A stretch of DNA of 5,890 nucleotides, from assembly GCA_004292705.1 (NCBI GenBank), contig RDXA01000157.1, positions 1 to 5,890 on the forward strand, written 5' to 3'. The notes beneath the pieces are model-generated. The model had not been told where the DNA came from and did no database searches. It saw only the letters and a list, made by a program, of their open reading frames with translations. This document shows positions 1 through 5,708 of this stretch, one piece after another (position 1 is the first letter of the stretch; each line of letters opens with the position of its first letter). The position numbers were made by a program, and so were the translations under genes. The DNA comes from Sphingomonadales bacterium. Its GTDB lineage: Bacteria > Pseudomonadota > Alphaproteobacteria > Sphingomonadales > Sphingomonadaceae.

Positions 1-1
1 G

Positions 2-1555
2 GCGATTGGCTGGGCGGCGCTGGCGGGCGGCGGGGAGACGCTGGGCGATCTCGCTGCCACGGTGCTGCCAACCTATGTCGCCAACACCGCGCTGCTGATG
101 CTGCTGGCGGGCGGGTTTGCCGCGGTGACGGGCACCGGCTGCGCATGGCTGGTCGCCGCGACGCGCTTTCCGGGACGGCGGGTGCTGGGCTGGGCGCTGG
201 TGCTGCCGCTCGCGGTGCCCGCCTATATCGCGGCCTATATCTACGCCAACCTGCTCGACTTTGCAGGGCCGGTGCAAAGCGCCCTGCGCAGCGCGACCAG
301 GTGGGGGCCGGATGACTACGCCTTCCCGCCGATCCGTTCGCTCGGCGGGGGTGCTTTCGTGCTGGGCATCGTGCTTTATCCTTACGTCTATCTCCTCGCC
401 CGCACCGCATTCGCCACCCAGAGCCTGTCGCAGTTCCGCGCGGCGCGCAGTCTGGGCGCGCGGCCGGCGCGCGCCTTCTGGCAGGTCGCCCTCCCCGCCG
501 CACGCCCGGCCATCGCCGGGGGCCTCGCTCTGGTTCTGATGGAGGTGCTCGCCGACTTCGGCGTAGCGGAATACTTCGCCATTCCGACGTTCTCGACCGG
601 CATCTTCCGCACCTGGCTGGCCAGCGGCGACAAAGCTGGCGCGCTCAAGCTGGCGGCGGTCATGCTGGTTTTCGTCATCGCACTGGTGGCGCTGGAGGCG
701 GCGACCCGGCGCGGGCGCAGCGACAGCCGCGACGGGCTGGCGGCGCGCGAAGATGCCGAGCCGCTGGTGGCCCTGTCACCGCTGGGTCAGGGCCTTGCCC
801 TGATCGCCTGCCTTACCCCGGTGCTGCTCGGCTTTGTCCTGCCCGCCGGATACCTCGCAGCCATGGCGCTGACCGAGACCGCACAAGCCGCGACGGGCGA
901 TCTCGCCAGCTATGCGCGTGGCAGCCTGTGGCTCGGACTGGCGGCGGCGGGCACCTGTCTTGTCGCTGCGCTGCTGCTTGCCTTCGCCCGCGCGCGATCG
1001 GGTTCACGCGTCACGGCCAGCGCGATCCGGGTGGCGACACTGGGCTATGCCCTGCCCGGTGCGCTGCTGGCGGTGGGCCTGCTCGCGCCCTTGGGGGCTT
1101 TCGACCAGAGCCTCACCCGTTTTGCGCGCGACAGCCTCGGGTGGAGCGGCGGATTGCTGCTGACCGGCACCAGCCTGATCCTTGTCTATGCCCTGTCGGT
1201 ACGGTTCCTGACCGTGGCCTATAACACCCTGAGCGGCGGCCTCGCGCGCATTCCCCCTGGCCTTGACGCCGCCGCCCGCAGCCTCGGCGCGAGCCCCGCC
1301 CGCGTGCTCGCCCGCATCTACGCCCCGCTCCTCGCCCCCAGCCTCGCGGGCGCGGCGGCGCTGGTGTTCATCGACACCTTGCGCGAACTGCCCGCGACGC
1401 TGATCCTGCGGCCCTTCAACCTCGAAACCCTCGCCACCCGCACCTATCGGCTCGCCAGCGACGAGCGGCTGGTGGAAGCCGCGATCCCGGCGCTGATCCT
1501 GCTCGCCGCCGGGTTGCTGCCGGTGCTGGTGCTGGGCCGCTTGGGGAAGCGCTAG
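2..1555 (+). CDS. Iron(III) ABC transporter permease, FbpB-like, two fused permease domains (5' end outside window)
   Basis: Inner-membrane permease of a binding-protein-dependent ABC importer, most like the ferric-iron FbpB/SfuB family; it would pass periplasmic Fe3+ delivered by an FbpA-type binding protein, powered by an FbpC-type ATPase (neither is in the window). The frame is open to the left edge, so a GTG at 62 is probably internal: the 20 codons before it read as sensible permease sequence. Counting from codon 62 as 1, there are two homologous halves, each with the cytoplasmic EAA loop that contacts the ATPase: RAARSLGARPARAF at about 126-139 and DAAARSLGASPARVL at about 402-416. About eleven hydrophobic segments are visible (for example 9-32, 41-63, 96-113, 243-270, 288-309, 323-345, 473-492). 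The motifs RSLGGGAFVLGIVLYPYVYL and RELPATLILRPFNLETLATR are typical of this subfamily. The 517 visible codons mean only a few tens of residues are missing. Substrate specificity is inferred from family resemblance. Confidence 0.9.
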   Translation, partial: AIGWAALAGGGETLGDLAATVLPTYVANTALLMLLAGGFAAVTGTGCAWLVAATRFPGRRVLGWALVLPLAVPAYIAAYIYANLLDFAGPVQSALRSATRWGPDDYAFPPIRSLGGGAFVLGIVLYPYVYLLARTAFATQSLSQFRAARSLGARPARAFWQVALPAARPAIAGGLALVLMEVLADFGVAEYFAIPTFSTGIFRTWLASGDKAGALKLAAVMLVFVIALVALEAATRRGRSDSRDGLAAREDAEPLVALSPLGQGLALIACLTPVLLGFVLPAGYLAAMALTETAQAATGDLASYARGSLWLGLAAAGTCLVAALLLAFARARSGSRVTASAIRVATLGYALPGALLAVGLLAPLGAFDQSLTRFARDSLGWSGGLLLTGTSLILVYALSVRFLTVAYNTLSGGLARIPPGLDAAARSLGASPARVLARIYAPLLAPSLAGAAALVFIDTLRELPATLILRPFNLETLATRTYRLASDERLVEAAIPALILLAAGLLPVLVLGRLGKR

Positions 1556-1567
1556 GCGGACCCAACC

Positions 1568-1632
1568 CCGTTCGTGTCGAGCGTAGTCGAGACACCTGCG
1601 CACAGCCTCTCGACTACGCTCGAGGCGAACGG
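1568..1632. repeat. Intergenic palindromic repeat, sphingomonad GTTCGTGTCGAGCG type
   Basis: Two 25-nt arms (1568-1592 and 1608-1632) are inverted copies separated by a 15-nt loop. 23 of 25 pairs are Watson-Crick; the exceptions are one T/G (1575/1625) and one G/G (1576/1624). The core arm reads TCGAGCGTAGTCGAGA. From memory this matches a REP-like palindrome scattered in intergenic regions of sphingomonad genomes, usually with GAAGTCGAGA where this copy has GTAGTCGAGA; the A-to-T change is compensated in the other arm (ACTACGC), so pairing is kept. It begins 12 bp after the permease stop. No T-run follows either arm, so it is not a textbook intrinsic terminator, although such a strong hairpin could stabilise the 3' end of the permease mRNA. 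Confidence 0.8.
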
Positions 1633-1645
1633 AACGAGCGTAAAG

Positions 1646-1685
1646 TGTAACGCCCGCTTGTCACTTGCCGCTCCAGCGTTACAAG
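1646..1685 (+). promoter_or_regulatory. Candidate bchI promoter bracketed by an inverted repeat
   Basis: A perfect 8-bp inverted repeat, TGTAACGC (1646-1653) and GCGTTACA (1676-1683), has its arm centres 30 bp apart. Between and overlapping the arms lies a plausible sigma-70-like pair: TTGTCA (1658-1663), a 16-bp spacer, and TACAAG (1680-1685). The right arm overlaps the -10 and the left arm sits just upstream of the -35, an arrangement typical of a repressor operator. Transcription would then begin around 1692, almost at the bchI ATG. The known photosynthesis repressor PpsR/CrtJ binds TGT-N12-ACA; there is no exact match here, only two one-mismatch versions (TGT-N12-TCA from 1646 and TGC-N12-ACA from 1666). 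The promoter call is inference from sequence alone. Confidence 0.35.
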
Positions 1686-1694
1686 ACGCTCCGC

Positions 1695-2696
1695 ATGGCA
1701 CGCTTCCCCTTCTCCGCGATCGTCGGTCAGGACGAGATGAAACAGGCGCTGCTGATCGCCGCCGTCGACCCCAGCATTGGCGGGGTGATGGTGTTCGGTG
1801 ATCGCGGCACCGGCAAATCCACCGCCGCGCGCGCACTGGCGAGCCTCTTGCCGCCGATCATGGCAGCGGACGGCTGCGCCTATGGCTGCTCCAAGGAGGA
1901 TCAGGCGCGCTATCCGGGCGTCTGCGGCACCGGCAAGATGGTCAAGCGCGCCGTTCCCTTCGTCGATATGCCGCTGGGCGCGACCGAGGATCGGGTGATC
2001 GGCAGCCTCGATCTCGAACGCGCGCTGCGCTCAGGCGAGAAGGCGTTTGAGCCGGGCCTCTTGGCCAAGGCGCACCGGGGTTTCCTCTACATCGACGAGA
2101 TCAACCTCCTCGAAGATCACCTTGTCGATCTGCTGCTCGATGTCGCAGCCTCGGGCGAGAACGTGGTCGAGCGTGAAGGCTTGTCGGTCCGTCACCCGGC
2201 CAAATTCGTGTTGATCGGCAGCGGCAACCCCGAAGAGGGCGAGTTGCGCCCCCAGCTGCTCGACCGCTTCGGGCTTTCGGTCGAAGTGCGCTCGCCCAAG
2301 GACATCGAAGTGCGCATCGCGATCATGCGCCTCGTCGCCGAGAACGAGCGCGATCCCGAAGGCTTCGCCGCGCGCTGGGCGGGCGAGGATGATGCCATCC
2401 TGCAGCGCGTCGCCAAGGGCAAGGCACGGCTGCCCAAGCTGGAGGCGGGTGAGGACGTGCTGCGCGATGCGGCGGAATTGTGCCTCGCGGTGGGCGCGGA
2501 TGGCCTGCGCGGCGAGCTCACCCTGATGCGCGCCGCCCGCGCGCTCGCGGCGCTGGAAGGCGCGAAGAAAGTCACCCGCAAGCATCTCATCGCCATCGCC
2601 CCTTCGGCGCTGCGGCACCGGCTGCGGCGCGATGTGCTCGACGAAACCGGCTCCACCGTGCGCATAACCCGGGCGATTGCCGAGCTGTTCGGATGA
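1695..2696 (+). CDS. bchI: Magnesium chelatase ATPase subunit I (BchI)
   Basis: Cytoplasmic AAA+ ATPase of Mg-chelatase, which with BchD drives Mg2+ insertion by BchH into protoporphyrin IX, the first committed step of bacteriochlorophyll synthesis. The 333-residue product, starting at ATG 1695, opens with MARFPFSAIVGQDEMK, the usual BchI beginning. Visible motifs are Walker A GDRGTGKST (35-43), Walker B LYIDEIN (131-137), sensor 1 in IGSGNPEEGE (174-183), the LLDRFGL segment with a candidate arginine finger R191, and sensor 2 R272 in DGLRGELTLMRAAR. Cysteines 61, 65 and 77 lie in the region GCAYGC...GVCGTGK that is usual for the family. Length fits BchI (about 330-350). A TTG at 1665 would add ten residues, but neither start has a clear Shine-Dalgarno, and ATG 1695 agrees with the family N-terminus. 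The stop overlaps the bchD start (ATGA), indicating an operon with translational coupling. Confidence 0.97.
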   Translation: MARFPFSAIVGQDEMKQALLIAAVDPSIGGVMVFGDRGTGKSTAARALASLLPPIMAADGCAYGCSKEDQARYPGVCGTGKMVKRAVPFVDMPLGATEDRVIGSLDLERALRSGEKAFEPGLLAKAHRGFLYIDEINLLEDHLVDLLLDVAASGENVVEREGLSVRHPAKFVLIGSGNPEEGELRPQLLDRFGLSVEVRSPKDIEVRIAIMRLVAENERDPEGFAARWAGEDDAILQRVAKGKARLPKLEAGEDVLRDAAELCLAVGADGLRGELTLMRAARALAALEGAKKVTRKHLIAIAPSALRHRLRRDVLDETGSTVRITRAIAELFG

Positions 2697-4390
2697 CCCC
2701 GCAAGGCCCGCCCGCCGATCCGCTGGAGGATGCGGTGCTGGCGGCGCGGCTGTTCGCCCTCGCCCCGCAGATATTCAAGGGCATGGTGCTGCGCGGCCCA
2801 AGCCCCGCGCGCGAGGCGCTGGTGGCGGCTTTGGGCGACGCGATTCCGCTCAGGCGGATGCCCGGCCATGTCGATGACGAACGCCTGCTGGGCGGGATCG
2901 ATCTGGCCGCTAGCCTGTCTGCCGGACGCCCGGTCCGCCAGACCGGGCTGATCGAGGAAGCGCGCGGCGGCGCGCTGATTGCCGGGATGGCGGAGCGGAT
3001 GGATACCAGCATCGCCGGGCGGCTGGCACAGGCACTGGACGAGGGGCAGGCTGCGCTGGTGCTGCTCGATGATGCGACCGATCCTGACGAAGCCCCGCCC
3101 GCCAGCCTCACCGAGCGGCTGGCCTTTGTGTGCGACCTTTCGGCGTCGCGGCGCTGGCAGGGGGTAGAGCTTTCCGCAGCGGCAGGCGCCTTGGCCGCTG
3201 TCGCGCCGCTCGATGACGATGCCCTTCGCGCGCTCGCTGCCACCGCCGAAATGCTGGGCGTGGATAGTGTGCGGGCGTTGATCTTCACCGGAGAGGCCGC
3301 GCGCGCGCTGGCGGCACTGGAGGGCCGATGCTCAGCCGGAAAGACAGATCTGGCAGGCGCGGTCCGCCTTGTGCTCGCGCCGCGCGCCACCCGCCTGCCG
3401 CCGCAGGAACAGGACGCCCCGCCCGAAGAACCCGAACAACCCCCGCCTCCCGATGGCGAGCGTGACGAGCAATCCGACAGCGAGCAACAGCAGCAAGACC
3501 TCGACCTGTCCGATATTCTGGTCGAGGCGGCCAAGGCGGCGATCCCGGCGGGCCTTTTGGAACAATTGGCGCAGGGCAAGGCCCCCCGCCGGTCATCGAG
3601 CAGTGGCACCGGGCAGAAGCGCAAGGCCGCGACCCGCGGCAAGCCGCTCGGCGCGCGTCCGGGGATGCCGCGCGGGGGTCACAAGCTGGCGCTGATCGAC
3701 AGCTTGCGCGCCGCCGTGCCGTGGCAGGCGGTGCGCCGCAGGGAACAAGGCGCACATCCCGCCTCCCCCATCATCATGCGCAAGGAAGACCTGCGCATTC
3801 GCCGCTTCGAGGAACGCGCAGCCCGCGTCACGATCTTCGCGGTCGATGCCTCAGGCTCGGCCGCAGCAGCGCGGCTGGCCGAGGCCAAGGGCGCGGTCGA
3901 GCTGATGCTGGGTCAGGCCTATGTCACCCGCTCCGAAGTCGCGCTGGTCGCCTTCCGGGGTACCAGCGCCGAACTGATTCTGCCCCCCACCCGCTCGCTC
4001 ACCCGCGCCCGCCGGACGCTCGCGGAATTGCCCGGCGGCGGCGGCACACCGCTCGCCATGGGTCTCAATGCCGCCCGCGAGGTCGCCGAGGCGGTGATCG
4101 CGCGCGGGCGCAGCGCGGCGCTGGTGATCCTGACCGACGGCCGCGCCAATATCGCCGCCGACGGCTCGCCGGGTCGTCCGCAGGCCGCCGCCGATGCCGA
4201 AACCGCCGCAAAGGCGATCTTCGCGCGCGGGATTGACGCGCTGGTGGTCGATATCTCCGCCAGGCCCGGCCCCGAGGGCGCGGCGCTGGCGCAGGCTTTG
4301 GGAGGCCGCTTCCTCGCCCTGCCCCGCGCCGATGCGCGGATGCTGCAAGCCGCCATCAACGCCGTGCAGCCGATGGGCAAGGCGGCATGA
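2693..4390 (+). CDS. bchD: Magnesium chelatase subunit D (BchD)
   Basis: Second motor subunit of Mg-chelatase; it forms a ring platform with BchI and couples it to BchH. The product is 565 residues, close to proteobacterial BchD. Domains in order: a degenerate AAA+ domain (about 10-230) that lacks a Walker A motif (LRGPSPARE stands at that place), as expected for BchD; an acidic, proline- and glutamine-rich linker (about 234-272, ending in an EQQQQD stretch); a basic segment (about 296-330); and a C-terminal integrin-I/von Willebrand A domain (about 376-560). The metal-ion-dependent adhesion site is complete: DASGS (385-389), T452 in GGGGTPLA, and D482 in TDGRAN. Start chosen at ATG 2693, which overlaps the bchI TGA and gives the family N-terminus; longer in-frame extensions upstream lie inside bchI. 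No strong ribosome binding site precedes it, so reinitiation from bchI is likely. The 3' end overlaps the bchO ATG. Confidence 0.96.
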   Translation: MTPQGPPADPLEDAVLAARLFALAPQIFKGMVLRGPSPAREALVAALGDAIPLRRMPGHVDDERLLGGIDLAASLSAGRPVRQTGLIEEARGGALIAGMAERMDTSIAGRLAQALDEGQAALVLLDDATDPDEAPPASLTERLAFVCDLSASRRWQGVELSAAAGALAAVAPLDDDALRALAATAEMLGVDSVRALIFTGEAARALAALEGRCSAGKTDLAGAVRLVLAPRATRLPPQEQDAPPEEPEQPPPPDGERDEQSDSEQQQQDLDLSDILVEAAKAAIPAGLLEQLAQGKAPRRSSSSGTGQKRKAATRGKPLGARPGMPRGGHKLALIDSLRAAVPWQAVRRREQGAHPASPIIMRKEDLRIRRFEERAARVTIFAVDASGSAAAARLAEAKGAVELMLGQAYVTRSEVALVAFRGTSAELILPPTRSLTRARRTLAELPGGGGTPLAMGLNAAREVAEAVIARGRSAALVILTDGRANIAADGSPGRPQAAADAETAAKAIFARGIDALVVDISARPGPEGAALAQALGGRFLALPRADARMLQAAINAVQPMGKAA

Positions 4391-5259
4391 CCGCGCTCGA
4401 CTGGAGCCGTGAAGGTCTGATCTGGCCGCACCGCGAGACGAGCGCCTTCATCGAGGCAGGCGGCGCGCGCTGGCATCTGCAGCGGATGGGGACAGGCAAG
4501 CCCCTGCTGCTTCTGCATGGCACCGGAGCCTCGGTCCATTCGTGGCGCGGGCTGATGCCGATCCTTGCACGCGATAACGAGGTGATTGCGCTCGATCTGC
4601 CGCGCCACGCCTTCACCACCGGACATGATGCCTATGCGATGAGCCTGCCCGCAATGGCGGGGAAGCTTGCCGACCTGCTGAAAGCACTGGAGGTCACCCC
4701 CGCCGCGATCATCGGCCATTCCGCAGGCGCGGCGCTGGCGTTGCAACTGGCGCTGGGCCACGGCTTTGCCGGGCCGATCGTGGGGCTGAGCGCCGCGCTG
4801 CGCCCCTTCCCCGGCCCCTTTGCGCAGATCTTCCCGGCGGTGGCCAAGGCGCTGTTCATCAACCCGCTGGTGCCGCGCATCTTTGCGAGCACGGTGGACC
4901 TCACCGGCGGTGCGGGCCGATTCATGTGGCGCTCCACCAACTCGCGGATCGATGCGGAGGGCCTCGCGTGCTACCGCACGCTGCTGAAGCACCCCGGCCA
5001 CGCGGGCGGCGCGCTGGCGATGATGGCGAACTGGGACCTGCCGGGCCTGCGCGAACGGATGGGCGAGGCCGGCAACCCGGTGCTGCTGGTCCACGGCAGC
5101 AACGACCCCGCAATCCCGCTCGACTGGGCGCGCGATGCGCAAGGGTGGCTCGCCGATGCCCGCCTTGAAGTGCTCCCCGGCTTGGGCCATCTTGCCCACG
5201 AGGAAGCCCCCGAAAAGGCCGCCGCGCTGATCGCCGCCTTCCTCGCACAGCACGCATAG
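4387..5259 (+). CDS. bchO: Magnesium chelatase accessory protein BchO, alpha/beta hydrolase fold
   Basis: Alpha/beta-hydrolase-fold protein routinely encoded after bchID in purple bacteria and thought to assist magnesium chelation; its reaction and substrate are not established as far as I know. The 290-residue product has the oxyanion-hole strand LLLLHGTGASVHSW (about 40-53), a nucleophile elbow GHSAG with S112 (110-114), the acid D240 in VHGSNDPAIP, and the histidine H268 in LPGLGHLAHEEAP. The catalytic triad therefore looks intact, so an enzymatic role is possible. The N-terminal WPHRETSAFIEAGGARWHLQ is typical of BchO and argues against a generic hydrolase. ATG 4387 overlaps the bchD TGA in an ATGA junction. 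The TAG stop at 5257-5259 coincides with the first three bases of the downstream structured repeat. Confidence 0.94.
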   Translation: MTALDWSREGLIWPHRETSAFIEAGGARWHLQRMGTGKPLLLLHGTGASVHSWRGLMPILARDNEVIALDLPRHAFTTGHDAYAMSLPAMAGKLADLLKALEVTPAAIIGHSAGAALALQLALGHGFAGPIVGLSAALRPFPGPFAQIFPAVAKALFINPLVPRIFASTVDLTGGAGRFMWRSTNSRIDAEGLACYRTLLKHPGHAGGALAMMANWDLPGLRERMGEAGNPVLLVHGSNDPAIPLDWARDAQGWLADARLEVLPGLGHLAHEEAPEKAAALIAAFLAQHA

Positions 5260-5361
5260 AGCGGTTTCCGATCCGATTGCATCGGATCAACCACTCTGGA
5301 TTTTTGTTTTTCCGCGTTTTCCGAGTCGCCGGGTGATACCTCCCGGCTCGAAAACGCTCTA
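5257..5361. repeat. 105-bp structured intergenic repeat with terminal inverted repeats
   Basis: The ends are inverted: TAGAGCGGTTTCC at 5257-5269 and the reverse complement of TAGAGCGTTTTCG at 5349-5361 (11 of 13 match). Inside are two hairpins. Hairpin 1 (5258-5297) pairs AGAG/CTCT, GGTT/AACC and a perfect GATCCGAT-TGC-ATCGGATC tip. Hairpin 2 (5314-5357) pairs GCGTTTT with AAAACGC, CGA with TCG, and GCCGGG with CCCGGC, about 16 bp with two small bulges and an 8-nt loop. A T-rich linker with two runs of five T joins them. The defined ends and internal symmetry look like a dispersed non-autonomous element or conserved RNA structure rather than random intergenic DNA. I recall similar AGAGCGGTTT...CGCTCTA elements in related alphaproteobacteria but cannot verify copy number here. 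Confidence 0.7.
5258..5311 (+). terminator. Probable intrinsic terminator of bchIDO
   Basis: Hairpin 1 of the repeat (5258-5297) has an 8-bp perfect upper stem with a 3-nt loop, plus GGTT/AACC and AGAG/CTCT lower stems. It is followed four bases later by a T-rich tract, TTTTTGTTTTT at 5301-5311. The stem begins inside the bchO stop codon, so termination would occur right after the operon. The interrupted T-run and the four-base gap make it slightly imperfect. Confidence 0.5.
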
Positions 5362-5365
5362 GGAG
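5361..5365 (+). promoter_or_regulatory. Shine-Dalgarno for the small membrane-protein gene
   Basis: AGGAG lies 7 nt before ATG 5373, the clearest ribosome binding site in the window. It fixes the start of the 53-codon gene. Its first base is the last base of the structured repeat, so the repeat's edge contributes to the site. Confidence 0.7.
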
Positions 5366-5372
5366 AAGCGCG

Positions 5373-5534
5373 ATGGGTGAGATGGGCTGGATCGAGATCG
5401 TGCTGTTCTACGGCATCGCGATCGGCTTTGGCGTGTGGCAATGGCTCAAGATGGACCGCATGCTGAAACAGACCCGCGCCGAGAAAGCGGCGAAGGAAGC
5501 GGCAGAGCGCGAGGACGAGGGGCCCGCCGCCTGA
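5373..5534 (+). CDS. Small single-span membrane protein of unknown function (53 aa)
   Basis: Not recognised as a named family. The product starts MGEMGWIEIVLFYGIAIGFG, continues with VWQWLKMDRMLK, and ends in a charged helix (about 28-50, rich in K, E, A and R). Residues about 7-22 form one hydrophobic membrane segment bounded by tryptophans (W6, W22, W24), followed by positive charges (K26, R29, K32, R36). By the positive-inside rule the C-terminal helix would be cytoplasmic and the N-terminus outside. A strong AGGAG at a 7-nt spacing, high-GC codon use like the neighbours, and a clean TGA stop support a real gene despite its size. It lies 113 bp after bchO, separated from it by the structured repeat and probable terminator, so it may have its own promoter, though none is obvious. 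I have an impression of similar short proteins in sphingomonads but cannot confirm it. Confidence 0.7.
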   Translation: MGEMGWIEIVLFYGIAIGFGVWQWLKMDRMLKQTRAEKAAKEAAEREDEGPAA

Positions 5535-5708
5535 TCACGAGACTGGAACGTTGCAACAAGCGTGAAGGCCCGGTTCGTCTGATTTTTCGCCAGAAGCGCC
5601 CCTTCGGCAAGCGACCCCTTTGCTGACGTTTACGGATCACCAAGGGGTTACTGATAGCGGACATTGTTCTATATAGGGGTGCGGCGAGAATTAAGCGTTT
5701 CGCATCGG
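5535..5708. other. Non-coding stretch between converging genes, GC dropping to about 50%
   Basis: No convincing coding frame, tRNA or other RNA gene is seen. It holds a small hairpin at 5589-5608 (GCC/GGC and GAAG/CTTC with one bulged A, 5-nt loop) and a long-range CCCCTT/AAGGGG pair (5615-5620 with 5642-5647). Neither is followed by a T-run on either strand, so neither is a good terminator. Two degenerate neighbouring copies of AAGCG(A)CCCCTT occur at about 5595-5620. A TATATA at 5670-5675 could be part of a promoter, but no good -35 accompanies it. Confidence 0.5.

Noticed and set aside
1004..1603. 199-codon minus-strand open frame over the permease 3' end
   Set aside because: It is glutamine-, glycine- and arginine-rich sequence typical of the antisense of a high-GC gene, and it fully overlaps a well-supported permease.
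2480..2692. Upstream in-frame extension of bchD
   Set aside because: It lies within bchI in another frame and is arginine/proline-rich. ATG 2693 gives the expected BchD length and an ATGA overlap.
2720..2830. Missing Walker A in BchD as possible damage
   Set aside because: Loss of the P-loop is normal for proteobacterial BchD; the rest of the protein, including the MIDAS, is intact.
2587..3642. 351-codon minus-strand open frame opposite bchD
   Set aside because: Serine/alanine/arginine-rich antisense of the BchD AAA+ domain and linker, with no recognisable motifs.
3919..5253. 444-codon minus-strand open frame opposite bchD and bchO
   Set aside because: The plus strand carries intact MIDAS and hydrolase motifs. 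The minus frame is low-complexity R/A/G/Q-rich and shows no domain, so it is a shadow of high GC at third positions.
5589..5608. Hairpin as terminator for the small gene or the converging gene
   Set aside because: The T-run precedes the hairpin on the plus strand and becomes an A-run after it on the minus strand, so it fits an intrinsic terminator in neither direction.
5535..5640. Possible tRNA remnant, because GGTTCG occurs at about 5573-5578
   Set aside because: No cloverleaf arms or acceptor pairing could be built around it, and the T-loop context is not canonical.
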